DNA from: an uncultured Eubacterium sp.
GTDB taxonomy: Bacteria > Bacillota > Clostridia > Lachnospirales > Lachnospiraceae
Assembly (NCBI GenBank): GCA_934316845.1
Contig: CAKRDZ010000002.1
Coordinates: 1 to 64,000 of the forward strand
DNA: 64,000 nt
Direction: 5' to 3'
Part shown: piece by piece, positions 1-7,849 of the stretch
Position numbering within the stretch: position 1 is the stretch's first letter
Layout of the letters: each line of letters starts with the position of its first letter
Program-made: the position numbers and the translations under genes
The notes under the pieces: model-generated
Database searches by the model: none
What the model saw: only the letters and a program-made list of their open reading frames with translations
Told to the model about the DNA's origin: nothing

Positions 1-418
1 GTCATGCCACATACCCATTTTCTCCTCTCCGGCATGACCTTTTCCGGCAACCCTGTCATGCCACATACCCATTTTCTCCTCTCCGGCATGACCTTTTCCG
101 GCAACCCTGTCATGCCACATACCCATTTTCTCCTCTCCGGCATGACCTTTTCCGGCAACCCTGTCATGCCACATACCCATTTTCTTCTCTCCGGCATGAC
201 CTTTTCCGGCAACCCTGTCATGCCATACACCTCTTTTCTTCTCTCCGGCATGACCTTTTCCGGCAACCCTGTCATGCCATACGCCTCTTTTCTCCTCTCC
301 GGCATGACTTCTTCCGGCAACCCTGTCATGCCATACGCCTCTTTTCTCCTCTCAGGCATGACTTCTTCCGGCAATCCTGTCATGCCACATACCCATTTTC
401 TCCTCTCCGGCATGACTT
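1..418. repeat. 54-bp tandem repeat array, eight units
   Basis: Units start at 1, 55, 109, 163, 217, 271, 325 and 379; the last is partial, and the array may continue beyond the left edge. Each unit carries the 8-mer GTCATGCC, 22 nt, then its reverse complement GGCATGAC, and a 16-nt linker, so inverted 8-mers alternate along the whole array. Units 1-4 are nearly identical; units 5-7 differ in the 22-nt segment. Because 54 is a multiple of 3, several frames stay open on both strands. On the minus strand, units 1-4 and 8 each carry a Shine-Dalgarno-like GGAGAGGAG or GAGAAGAG stretch just before an ATG. No frame resembles a known protein, so I treat it as a non-coding repeat. Apart from the terminator at 478-512, nothing else is seen in 1-517. 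Confidence 0.9.
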
Positions 419-477
419 CATGTCCCTTCCCCCGTCACGCATCCACGCTGCTCCATCCTCCAAGTAAAGTTTAGCGT

Positions 478-512
478 CAAAAAAAGCCTGCCACACATCG
501 TATGACAAGCTT
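478..512 (-). terminator. Rho-independent terminator of the DUF6106-like gene
   Basis: Read on the minus strand, 512-500 (AAGCTTGTCATAC) pairs with 496-484 (GTGTGGCAGGCTT) around a 3-nt loop using several G-U pairs, and is followed by a run of T. It starts 6 bases after the stop codon of the gene at 518. Confidence 0.8.
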
Positions 513-517
513 CTTTC

Positions 518-1012
518 TTACTTTTCTGCCTTTTTGGAATATTTATTGAGAATCAGATCCATCATTTTTTCGCTTGGCTCAAACTCAATAACCTGTTTTT
601 CCTCTTTACCCTCTGACCGTATAACCACGCCATATGTCTTGGCATCCGGCTGCAGAGAATAAAATTTCTTTGCCTGCAAATGACGATACCCTGCCATGCG
701 CTCCGAATCCATCGGTGCGATTAAATCGGCATTATCCAGATCAATGCGAAGAACCGTTTTCCTTTTATCTTCGCCCTGGATCATATCAAAATCAATCTGC
801 CCGTCACAGTAAACATATTCCCACGTAATATGAAATCTCGGCCAGAACCATATCATGGCAAATACGGCTATTACGTCTAACAAAAACAGAAGCCGGATTT
901 TCAATCCAATCACAAAGATAAGCACCACACCAAAAATCATCATAACTTTTAATGCAATATCTTTTCCCGTCGTTTTTTGTTTTACACTATGTTCTGCATA
1001 TGCTTGTTCCAT
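518..1012 (-). CDS. DUF6106-like two-helix membrane protein
   Basis: Small membrane protein of unknown function that resembles the DUF6106 family of Clostridia; the match is from memory of the pattern and not from a search. The 164-residue chain has two hydrophobic helices at about 21-38 and 41-57, then a soluble part of about 105 residues containing EYVYCDGQIDFD and an AP.DSER segment. The start at 1012 is chosen because AGGAGG lies 5 nt upstream (1018-1023). The frame stays open for 65 more codons upstream, but only because it reads through a tandem DNA repeat, so that extension is not believed. The gene has its own terminator and is separated from groESL by the repeat array, so it is probably transcribed alone. 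No promoter is obvious between the repeats and the start. Confidence 0.75.
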   Translation of the reverse strand: MEQAYAEHSVKQKTTGKDIALKVMMIFGVVLIFVIGLKIRLLFLLDVIAVFAMIWFWPRFHITWEYVYCDGQIDFDMIQGEDKRKTVLRIDLDNADLIAPMDSERMAGYRHLQAKKFYSLQPDAKTYGVVIRSEGKEEKQVIEFEPSEKMMDLILNKYSKKAEK

Positions 1013-1042
1013 CTTTTCCTCCTGTTTTCGTTCTATAACCTG

Positions 1043-1301
1043 ACGCTTCCACGCCCCTCCGGGCGTGTACGCGCTCCCGCGCTCTTTTGCGTATCTCATC
1101 TTTTTAGCTCTACGCTTCCACGCCCCTCCGGGCGTGTACGCGCTCCCGCGCTCTTTCGCGTATCTCATCTTTTTAGCTCTACGCTTCCACGCCCTCCGGG
1201 CGTGCACGCGCTCCCGCGCTCTTTCGCGTATCTCATCTTTTTAGCTCTACGCTTCCACGCCCCTCCGGGCGTGCACGCGCTCCCGCGCTCTTTCGCGTAT
1301 C
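1043..1301. repeat. 69-bp tandem repeat array, four units
   Basis: Units begin at 1043, 1112, 1181 and 1249. The third is 68 bp because one C is missing from its C run, and the fourth ends near 1301. Each unit holds a GC-rich inverted pair (CGCCC...GGGCG) and a second G/C-alternating stretch rich in GCGC, joined by an AT-richer linker. It fills most of the 354-bp gap between groL and the DUF6106-like gene. The minus strand is open as a 23-residue basic repeat in one frame, and the single-base deletion ends that frame. No function is assigned. Confidence 0.9.
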
Positions 1302-1303
1302 GC

Positions 1304-1369
1304 TAAACCATCCGTTCAAATCAAATGCCCACCTTTCGGTGGGCGCTTGATTTGCTTGCGGATGGTTTA
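1304..1369 (-). terminator. Long three-part hairpin at the end of groESL
   Basis: Three nested arm pairs are visible: TAAACCATCCG (1304-1314) with 1359-1369, CAAATCAA (1317-1324) with 1347-1354, and GCCCACC (1327-1333) with GGTGGGC (1338-1344) around a 4-nt loop. The outer arm includes the groL stop codon. No T-run follows on the minus strand, so it may act as a 3' stabiliser or weak terminator and not a classic one. Confidence 0.55.
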
Positions 1370-2992
1370 CATCATGCCCATGCCTGGGGCACCACCTGCC
1401 GGCATAGCCGGTGTATCTTCTTTAATATTAGCAACTACGGACTCTGTTGTCAAGAGGGTAGAGGCTACGCTGGTTGCATTCTGCAATGCGCTTCTTGTCA
1501 CCTTCGCAGGATCAAGAATTCCATTGTCAACCATGTTTACATACTGCTCTGTGTAAGCATTGAAACCGAATCCCGGTTTTCCTTCTTTTACTTTATCAAT
1601 GATAACAGATCCTTCCAGACCTGCATTTTCTGCGATACGGCGAAGTGGAGCTTCGAGAGCTTTCAGAATGATATTGGCACCTGTCTTCTCGTCGCCTTCC
1701 AGCTCTGCTGCCATCTTTGCAACTTCTTTGGATGCGTGGATATAAGCAGAACCACCACCTGCGATAATTCCTTCTTCTACGGCTGCTCTTGTCGCTGCCA
1801 AAGCATCTTCCATACGAAGTTTTGCTTCCTGCATCTCGGTCTCTGTTGCAGCACCAACGCGGACAACTGCAACACCGCCTGCCAGTTTTGCAAGTCTCTC
1901 CTGAAGTTTTTCTTTATCAAATTCAGAAGTTGTCTCTTCGATCTGGGTACGAATCTGGGATACACGAGCTTCAATCTCTGCTTTGTCGCCCTCGCCGTCT
2001 ACGATGATCGTATTTTCTTTCTGGACTTTAACGGATTTCGCACGTCCCAACTGATCCATTGTTGTGTCTTTCAGGTCAAGGCCAAGTTCTTCGGTAATCA
2101 CCTGACCGCCGGTAAGGATTGCGATATCTTTCAGCATTTCTTTTCTGCGGTCACCATAACCAGGTGCTTTTACAGCTACTACCTGGAAAGTACCACGCAG
2201 TTTGTTCAATACGAGTGTGCTGAGTGCTTCGCCCTCTACATCTTCTGCAATGATGAGAAGTTTGGCACTGGACTGTACGATCTGCTCCAGCAGTGGAAGG
2301 ATTTCCTGAATGTTGGAAATCTTCTTATCTGTGATCAAAATGTATGGATTTTCCAGATTTGCTTCCATCTTATCCATATCGGTTGCCATATATGCTGACA
2401 GATAACCACGGTCAAACTGCATACCTTCAACCAGGTCAAGTTCTGTCTTCATTGTCTTGGATTCTTCAATTGTAATAACGCCGTCATTGGAAACTTTTTC
2501 CATTGCGTCAGCGACCATCTCGCCGACCTGCTCGTCGCCTGCGGAAATTGCTGCCACCTTAGCGATCTGCTCTTTTCCGGAAAGCGTCTCACTCATCGAT
2601 TTGATTGCCTCTACCGCACAGTCTGTCGCTTTCTTCATACCTTTACGAAGAACGATTGGATTAGCGCCGGCAGCGAGGTTTTTCATACCTTCGTTGATCA
2701 TTGCCTGTGCAAGAACGGTAGCGGTTGTTGTACCATCTCCGGCTACATCATTTGTCTTTGTTGCAACTTCTTTTACAAGCTGTGCTCCCATATTTTCAAA
2801 AGCATCTTCCAGCTCAATCTCTTTTGCAATTGTCACACCATCGTTTGTGATGAGTGGTGCGCCAAAGGATTTATCCAATACAACGTTACGTCCTTTTGGT
2901 CCCAGCGTAACACGTACGGTATCTGCTAATTTATTTACACCTGTTTCCAGTGCTTTTCTGGCATCTACGCCAAACTTAATTTCTTTTGCCAT
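1367..2992 (-). CDS. groL: Chaperonin GroEL (Hsp60)
   Basis: ATP-driven folding chamber subunit that forms the tetradecameric cytoplasmic chaperonin with GroES. The 541-residue length is normal for the family. The N-terminus MAKEIKFGVDAR, the nucleotide-binding DGTTT segment near residue 86, the apical-domain segment and the Gly-Met-rich tail GGAPGMGMM are all present. The start at 2992 follows GGAGG at 3001-3005 (8 nt). It is the second gene of a groS-groL operon, with 90 bp between the two genes, and is expected to be repressed by HrcA through the CIRCE element in front of groS. hrcA itself is not in the window. Identity is certain. Confidence 0.99.
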   Translation of the reverse strand: MAKEIKFGVDARKALETGVNKLADTVRVTLGPKGRNVVLDKSFGAPLITNDGVTIAKEIELEDAFENMGAQLVKEVATKTNDVAGDGTTTATVLAQAMINEGMKNLAAGANPIVLRKGMKKATDCAVEAIKSMSETLSGKEQIAKVAAISAGDEQVGEMVADAMEKVSNDGVITIEESKTMKTELDLVEGMQFDRGYLSAYMATDMDKMEANLENPYILITDKKISNIQEILPLLEQIVQSSAKLLIIAEDVEGEALSTLVLNKLRGTFQVVAVKAPGYGDRRKEMLKDIAILTGGQVITEELGLDLKDTTMDQLGRAKSVKVQKENTIIVDGEGDKAEIEARVSQIRTQIEETTSEFDKEKLQERLAKLAGGVAVVRVGAATETEMQEAKLRMEDALAATRAAVEEGIIAGGGSAYIHASKEVAKMAAELEGDEKTGANIILKALEAPLRRIAENAGLEGSVIIDKVKEGKPGFGFNAYTEQYVNMVDNGILDPAKVTRSALQNATSVASTLLTTESVVANIKEDTPAMPAGGAPGMGMM

Positions 2993-3082
2993 GATTAAGA
3001 CCTCCAATTAAATTATTATAACATTCTAATTATCTGCAAATTTTTACGATCTGCAAACTGTCTCCGCAGTAAGTGATATCTC

Positions 3083-3370
3083 TTAGTCTTCCACAATTGC
3101 TGCGATGTCGCTCTGGCGAACGATCACATATTCTTTTTCTTCCAATTTTACATCGGTTCCTGCATATTTAGAATAAATTACTTTATCGCCGACTTTTACT
3201 TCCATTTTTACTTCTTTTCCATCTACAAGACCACCTGGGCCAACCGCTACGACTTCAGCCTGCTGTGGTTTTTCCTGTGCCTGACCCGGAAGAACGATAC
3301 CGGATTTTGTAGTTTCTTCTGCTTCTAACTGCTGCAATACAACTCTGTCACCTAAAGGTACTAATTTCAT
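3083..3370 (-). CDS. groS: Co-chaperonin GroES (Hsp10)
   Basis: Heptameric lid of the GroEL chamber. The 95-residue chain starts MKLVPLGDRVVLQQ, has the mobile-loop region around residues 17-32 (EETTKSGIVLPG) and the conserved VGDKVIYSKYAGT segment near residues 66-78. The start at 3370 has GGAGGA just upstream; a 5-codon extension is possible but has no ribosome binding site. It is the first gene of the groESL operon, directly behind a promoter and a perfect CIRCE operator. Confidence 0.99.
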   Translation of the reverse strand: MKLVPLGDRVVLQQLEAEETTKSGIVLPGQAQEKPQQAEVVAVGPGGLVDGKEVKMEVKVGDKVIYSKYAGTDVKLEEKEYVIVRQSDIAAIVED

Positions 3371-3408
3371 TTCTATTTCCTCCAATCATGATCATTTCGC
3401 TTTGTTTG

Positions 3409-3435
3409 TTAGCACTCTCTTTTACCGAGTGCTAA
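3409..3435 (-). promoter_or_regulatory. CIRCE operator (HrcA binding site)
   Basis: TTAGCACTC (3409-3417), a 9-nt spacer and GAGTGCTAA (3427-3435) match the CIRCE consensus exactly. It lies between the promoter -10 box and groS. In Firmicutes HrcA binds this site and is released on heat shock. Confidence 0.98.
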
Positions 3436-3446
3436 CGATTGATTTA

Positions 3447-3475
3447 ATAATAGTCATTTCTGTTGTTTTTTGCAA
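3447..3475 (-). promoter_or_regulatory. Sigma-A promoter of groESL
   Basis: On the minus strand TTGCAA (3475-3470), a 17-nt spacer and TATTAT (3452-3447) form a good vegetative promoter. Transcription would start close to the CIRCE element, as is usual for HrcA-controlled operons. Confidence 0.85.
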
Positions 3476-3554
3476 GTCGTACGCCTATGAATTTTTCTCC
3501 CTTTTGTTAGTTTTTCACATTTTATCTCTTTTATCCTCTTTTTTTCTTACTTTT

Positions 3555-3583
3555 TTGCTTTCTTTTTAGCTTTATGCTATACT
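3555..3583 (+). promoter_or_regulatory. Sigma-A promoter of the DUF6062 gene
   Basis: TTGCTT (3555-3560), a 17-nt spacer and TATACT (3578-3583), 29 nt before the start codon at 3613. It diverges from the groESL promoter. Confidence 0.75.
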
Positions 3584-3612
3584 ATTTTGTAAAAGAACAT
3601 CCGGAGGTAGCT

Positions 3613-4335
3613 ATGAAAGAACAATTATACACGATTCCCGTAAATGACATCTTTGACAAACCTTGTGAATGTCCCGTGTGCGCGATGAAATTAAAGCTGG
3701 AAAATGACGCCGTCGCCTTTGCAATGGGTCCCAGTTATATGGAAGATGATATCCGTCTTACCACAGACAAGATCGGTTTTTGCTCCCGCCATATGCAGAT
3801 GATGTACGATTTTGAAAACCGGCTTGGGCTTGCTCTCATCATGGATACTCACATGAAGAATATGATAAAAGAGATTGAATTATTACAAAAAAAGGGAAGA
3901 AAAAATGCTGGCGGATTGTTTTCCAAAAAAGAAGAAACTTCCCTCTTTTCCTTTACCGACAAGATCAGCCACTCCTGCTATATCTGTGACCGGATCAAAG
4001 GAGTGTATGAGCGGTACATTGCAACCATCTTCTACTTATATGAAGAAGATTCTGCTTTTGTGACAAAATTTAAAAAATCAAAGGGATTCTGTTTAGAACA
4101 TTACGGAATGCTTTTTGAAGAAGCACCAAAATATCTGCATGGCAATGTATTGGAAGATTTTACCAGCGACCTGAACCGCGTATTTTTAGAAAATTATAAG
4201 CGGATGGAAGAAGAACTGGCGTGGTTTATCGAAAAATTTGACTACCGCAATACCGACGCTCCGTGGAAAACGTCAAAAGATGCCGTTCCCCGTGCTATGA
4301 CAAAGGTAAACGGCATCCTGTCAATGGATGAATAA
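3613..4335 (+). CDS. DUF6062 family protein with duplicated Cys/His motifs
   Basis: Soluble 240-residue protein of unknown function, recognised as DUF6062 by its layout. It contains two similar halves. The first has CECPVC at about 18-23 and CSRH at 57-60; the second has CYIC at about 125 and CLEH near 165. Each half could bind a metal through two Cys plus a Cys/His pair. The second half also holds long amphipathic helices. The start at 3613 follows GGAGG with a 5-nt spacer; an upstream ATG at 3574 overlaps the promoter and is rejected. It is one of only three plus-strand genes. Its last 15 bases overlap the 3' end of the convergent permease gene. There is no signal peptide, so it is cytoplasmic. 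Confidence 0.8.
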   Translation: MKEQLYTIPVNDIFDKPCECPVCAMKLKLENDAVAFAMGPSYMEDDIRLTTDKIGFCSRHMQMMYDFENRLGLALIMDTHMKNMIKEIELLQKKGRKNAGGLFSKKEETSLFSFTDKISHSCYICDRIKGVYERYIATIFYLYEEDSAFVTKFKKSKGFCLEHYGMLFEEAPKYLHGNVLEDFTSDLNRVFLENYKRMEEELAWFIEKFDYRNTDAPWKTSKDAVPRAMTKVNGILSMDE

Positions 4336-5175
4336 ATTCACGATCATTCCCCAAAATACACCGGCAGCCCATACAATCCCAAGGATGGAAAGATTTTCTT
4401 TCCATCTTTTGTTTGTACGGAATAAAACCAAAAGTCCAACTCCTGCTCCCACAAGCAGGCCTGAGATCATCGAACCAAAATCCAGGATCCCTCCCAGATA
4501 CATCTGCGTGATGAGTACCGACGCGGCACAGTTCGGGATTAATCCGACGATTGCCGCAAATACCGGTCCAAACATCGCATGGCTCGATAAAAATTCGGAA
4601 ATCCGGTCCTCTCCGCCAATTTCAATCAAAAAGTTCATGACAAGAGAAAACAAAAAGATAAAGAGCAATATCTTAATCGTATGCGTAAACGCAGATTTCA
4701 CGATACCGGTCTCACAATGACAATGTTCGCTTTCACACATCGTATGAAAATTTTTGTATTGAATCGCATTCGGATGGAAACGTATCACAAAGTCTACGAG
4801 AAATCCGGTAAGGATCGCCGTCACAAGCTTGATCCCAAGAACTTTCAGGATAATGCCCGCATCTACTGCTTCCGACAGGAAGATCGGCAGCATCTCATCC
4901 GATGTCGATAAAAATACGGCCACCAGCGTTCCCATCGTAATGATCCCGCCGGAGTACAGATTCGACGCTGCGACCGAAAAACCGCATTGTGGAAATATTC
5001 CCGCGACACCACCTGCCACAGGGCCAAGCTTTCCTGCTTTCCGGATCCATGCCCTCGTCTTTGTACTGGTCTTATGCTCCAGATACTCCATGAGCAGATA
5101 GGTCAGCAGCAAAAAAGGAAACAATTTAATGCTGTCAATCAACGCATCCATAAAAATATCAAGCAATAATTCCAT
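4321..5175 (-). CDS. ArsP_2-type permease, putative metal or arsenic exporter
   Basis: Polytopic membrane protein of 284 residues with about eight to ten hydrophobic segments. It resembles the family annotated as arsenic efflux protein or putative manganese transporter (10TM heavy-metal exporter). The protein shows an internal repeat: GGVAGIFPQCGFSVAASNLY near residue 55 and AAIVGLIPNCAASVLITQMY near residue 210 both contain P.C..S, a likely transport motif. A Cys/His-rich loop (CESEHCHC, about 147-154) in the middle could bind metal. The start at 5175 is preceded by GGAGA. The 3' end overlaps the convergent DUF6062 gene by 15 bp. The substrate is not determined by the sequence. Confidence 0.7.
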   Translation of the reverse strand: MELLLDIFMDALIDSIKLFPFLLLTYLLMEYLEHKTSTKTRAWIRKAGKLGPVAGGVAGIFPQCGFSVAASNLYSGGIITMGTLVAVFLSTSDEMLPIFLSEAVDAGIILKVLGIKLVTAILTGFLVDFVIRFHPNAIQYKNFHTMCESEHCHCETGIVKSAFTHTIKILLFIFLFSLVMNFLIEIGGEDRISEFLSSHAMFGPVFAAIVGLIPNCAASVLITQMYLGGILDFGSMISGLLVGAGVGLLVLFRTNKRWKENLSILGIVWAAGVFWGMIVNLFIH

Positions 5176-5213
5176 CTGTCACAATCTCCATTCTAACCGA
5201 AATAAGTTTCTTC

Positions 5214-6053
5214 TTACTCTTCTTTCCGCAGCACTTCTTTCAATGCCAATGCCTTATCTTTAATCCTGCGGTTGGCATCTTTTGCCACAAGAACTTTGGA
5301 TACCCATCGTTTTGCTTCCTCAACATCTCCAATACGGCGTGCGAGTTCTGCCACCATATACATCACGGTATATTCGTCCATACCGCACATTGGGAAATTT
5401 TCTTTCGAAAAAGCTGAAACAAAACCTTCGTGGGCATTTTTCAAAAATTCTTTTTCCTCAGCCAAAAGAGCAACCACTTCTTCTTTTTTATAATCGCCCT
5501 GCATCATCTCTTCGCGCTTTCCGCGGAAAAGCCAGGCAATCTTAAGACAGGTGTACGCTCTTTCGCTCGTTTTTCCATGTTTTACGATCGTATTGAGAAG
5601 TGCCATCTTATGACGCGTGATCGCCTCTTCATACGTATACACTTTCTCACCTTCCGGTACATAATGATATGTAGCGGAAATTTTTTCTCGGATCATCTTC
5701 GCCTGGGAAGACATCACAAAATTAAAATAACGGTTCAATGACGCATATCCACATTTTGGGCAGAGGATCGCATCGTATTTAAGCGGATCAATCCCCTGAT
5801 ATTTCGGGCGTAAATCCGTGTCCGCAGATACTAATTTTGCCTTTCCGGTGCGAACCATCTTACTCTTAAATTCATGGTCGCAGACCGGACAGGTATAGGT
5901 CTTGTCAAACAAAAGATCTTCTTCCTGAATCTCTTTCACCTGTGCCTTCTTGGCATCTGCATCCTGATTCTCTTTCTTTTCTTTTTCATAAACATCAACG
6001 GTATCCTTGATGTTCAATCCAAGACTTTCCAGTCCTGCAAACAAATTACCCAT
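5214..6053 (-). CDS. DUF2225 family protein with zinc ribbon
   Basis: Cytoplasmic protein of 279 residues. A zinc-ribbon-like pair, CPVCDHEF near residue 56 and CPKCGY near residue 98, is followed by a helical part that looks like tetratricopeptide-type repeats (residues about 130-270). This layout is that of DUF2225, which has no established function. A highly charged segment rich in E, K and D lies at about 22-45. The start at 6053 is chosen because GGAGG stands 5 nt before it; the next upstream Met, 4 codons earlier, has a weaker site. It follows glnS with a 22-bp gap and is probably co-transcribed with it. Confidence 0.8.
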   Translation of the reverse strand: MGNLFAGLESLGLNIKDTVDVYEKEKKENQDADAKKAQVKEIQEEDLLFDKTYTCPVCDHEFKSKMVRTGKAKLVSADTDLRPKYQGIDPLKYDAILCPKCGYASLNRYFNFVMSSQAKMIREKISATYHYVPEGEKVYTYEEAITRHKMALLNTIVKHGKTSERAYTCLKIAWLFRGKREEMMQGDYKKEEVVALLAEEKEFLKNAHEGFVSAFSKENFPMCGMDEYTVMYMVAELARRIGDVEEAKRWVSKVLVAKDANRRIKDKALALKEVLRKEE

Positions 6054-6075
6054 AACTGCCTCCATTCTCTCCGGA

Positions 6076-7764
6076 TTATTTGCCCGGACGATAAGAACTC
6101 TTCAAGGACACGATACGGTTAAATACCTGATGTCCTTCGGTTGTATCCTTCGTATCTACACAAAAATATCCGGTTCTCATAAATTGGAAACGGTCTCCCG
6201 GTTCTGCCTCCGCAAGTGCCGGCTCCACATAACAATTCTCTAATACTTTCAAAGAGTCCGGGTTAATGTTGACGGAACCGTCTTCATTGTAAACCCCTTT
6301 CTCTTCATCTACAAGGTTTTCATACAAACGCACTTCCGCTGTCGCTGCCGTCGGTGCAGCTACCCAGTGGATCGTTCCTTTTACTTTTCTTCCTGTAAAT
6401 CCGGAACCACTCTTTGTCTCCGGATCGTACGTACAATGAATTTCCGTTACCTTTCCGTTTTCATCGGTGACATAATCCTGACAGGTGACAAAATATGCAC
6501 TCATCAGACGCACTTCATTTCCAGGGAACAAACGGAAATATTTACGAGGAGGCTCGATCATAAAGTCGTCTCGCTCGATGTAAAGTTCTCTGGCAAATGG
6601 CACTTTTCTCGTACCCATCTCCGGATTTTCCTGATTGTTCGGTACATCCAGGTATTCTACCTGTCCTTCCGGATAATTGGTGATCACCAGTTTGATCGGA
6701 TCTAAGATCGCCATCATACGAGGCTGTGTCATCTTCAGATCTTCGCGGATACAATACTCAAGCATCGCATAATCTACCGAACTATTGCTCTTTGATACGC
6801 CGGCAAGTTCCATAAACTTACGGATGGACGAAGCAGTAAATCCGCGGCGGCGAAGTGCTGTGATGGAGACAAGACGGGGGTCATCCCATCCGTCTACCAC
6901 GCCATCTTCTACCAGTTTCTTAATATATCTTTTTCCGGTAATTACATTGGTCAGGTACATCTTTGCAAATTCAATCTGACGAGGCGGTACTTCAAACTCG
7001 CACTCACGTACAACCCAGTCATACAACGGACGGTGATCCTCAAATTCCAGCGTACAGATGGAATGGCTGATACCTTCTACCGCATCCTCGATCGGGTGCG
7101 CAAAATCATACATCGGATAGATGCACCATTTGTCACCGGTATTGTGGTGCGTAATGTGAGCCACACGATACAGAATCGGATCACGCATATTGATATTGGG
7201 CGAACTCATATCAATCTTAGCACGGAGAACCTTTTCTCCATCTTTAAATTCTCCGTTTTTCATTTTGGTAAATAATTCCATATTTTCTTCTACGGAACGG
7301 TCACGGTACGGACTGTTTTTGCCCGGCTCCGTCAAAGTTCCACGGTATTCACGGATCTCATCCGGTGTGAGATCACATACATAAGCTTTGCCTTTTTTGA
7401 TCAGTTTGACAGCACATTCGTACATCTGGTCAAAATAATTGGATGCAAAATATACCGGCGGTTTTTCCCCGCCACAGATCCAAACGACATCTTCCAAAAT
7501 AGAATTTACAAATTCTTCCTTTTCTTTCGTCGGGTTCGTGTCGTCAAAACGAAGGTTAAATGTTCCATTATATTTTTTTGCCAGTCCCTGATTGAGCAGG
7601 ATCGACTTTGCATGTCCAATATGCAGATAGCCGTTCGGCTCCGGTGGGAAACGTGTCATAATATCGGTATAGACACCTTCAGCAAGATCTTTTTCAATTT
7701 CCTGTTCGATAAAGTTTTTTGATATAACTTCTTCTTTTTCTTCCTCTCTCTTCTCTGTTGCCAT
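6076..7764 (-). CDS. glnS: Glutaminyl-tRNA synthetase
   Basis: Class I aminoacyl-tRNA synthetase that charges tRNA-Gln directly. The 562-residue protein has the HIGH motif at residues 48-51 in FPPEPNGYLHIGHAKS, the GlnRS-specific segment GWDDPR..SI.ALRRRGF, and the C-terminal anticodon-binding beta-barrels. The loop where E. coli GlnRS has its KMSKS-type signature VMSKRKL reads VITGKRYIKK here, a weakened match. An acidic-basic N-terminal tail of about 15 residues precedes the conserved part. The start at 7764 has AAGGAGG 10 nt upstream. The 85-bp gap in front of it contains a possible promoter, so the gene probably starts its own unit with the DUF2225 gene. Confidence 0.97.
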   Translation of the reverse strand: MATEKREEEKEEVISKNFIEQEIEKDLAEGVYTDIMTRFPPEPNGYLHIGHAKSILLNQGLAKKYNGTFNLRFDDTNPTKEKEEFVNSILEDVVWICGGEKPPVYFASNYFDQMYECAVKLIKKGKAYVCDLTPDEIREYRGTLTEPGKNSPYRDRSVEENMELFTKMKNGEFKDGEKVLRAKIDMSSPNINMRDPILYRVAHITHHNTGDKWCIYPMYDFAHPIEDAVEGISHSICTLEFEDHRPLYDWVVRECEFEVPPRQIEFAKMYLTNVITGKRYIKKLVEDGVVDGWDDPRLVSITALRRRGFTASSIRKFMELAGVSKSNSSVDYAMLEYCIREDLKMTQPRMMAILDPIKLVITNYPEGQVEYLDVPNNQENPEMGTRKVPFARELYIERDDFMIEPPRKYFRLFPGNEVRLMSAYFVTCQDYVTDENGKVTEIHCTYDPETKSGSGFTGRKVKGTIHWVAAPTAATAEVRLYENLVDEEKGVYNEDGSVNINPDSLKVLENCYVEPALAEAEPGDRFQFMRTGYFCVDTKDTTEGHQVFNRIVSLKSSYRPGK

Positions 7765-7849
7765 TGAATTGAAGCCTCCTTAACACACGTATATTGTATA
7801 TGATACCACATAGTTTTCGAAAAAGAAAGACAAAAATTTTGTCATTGTC

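Noticed and set aside
4..474. Plus-strand reading frame of 156 codons through the 54-bp array
   Set aside because: It is open only because the unit is a multiple of 3; several other frames are open as well, it has no ribosome binding site, and the residues are an exact 18-residue repetition.
1013..1207. 65-residue N-terminal extension of the DUF6106-like protein
   Set aside because: It reads through the 69-bp DNA repeat; the internal ATG at 1012 has an ideal AGGAGG site and fits the family N-terminus.
1..1301. CRISPR array
   Set aside because: Units are directly adjacent without variable spacers, and no cas gene is present.
1325..2398. Antisense frame of 357 codons opposite groL
   Set aside because: Cys/Phe/His-rich composition typical of a reverse-strand shadow; groL is certain.
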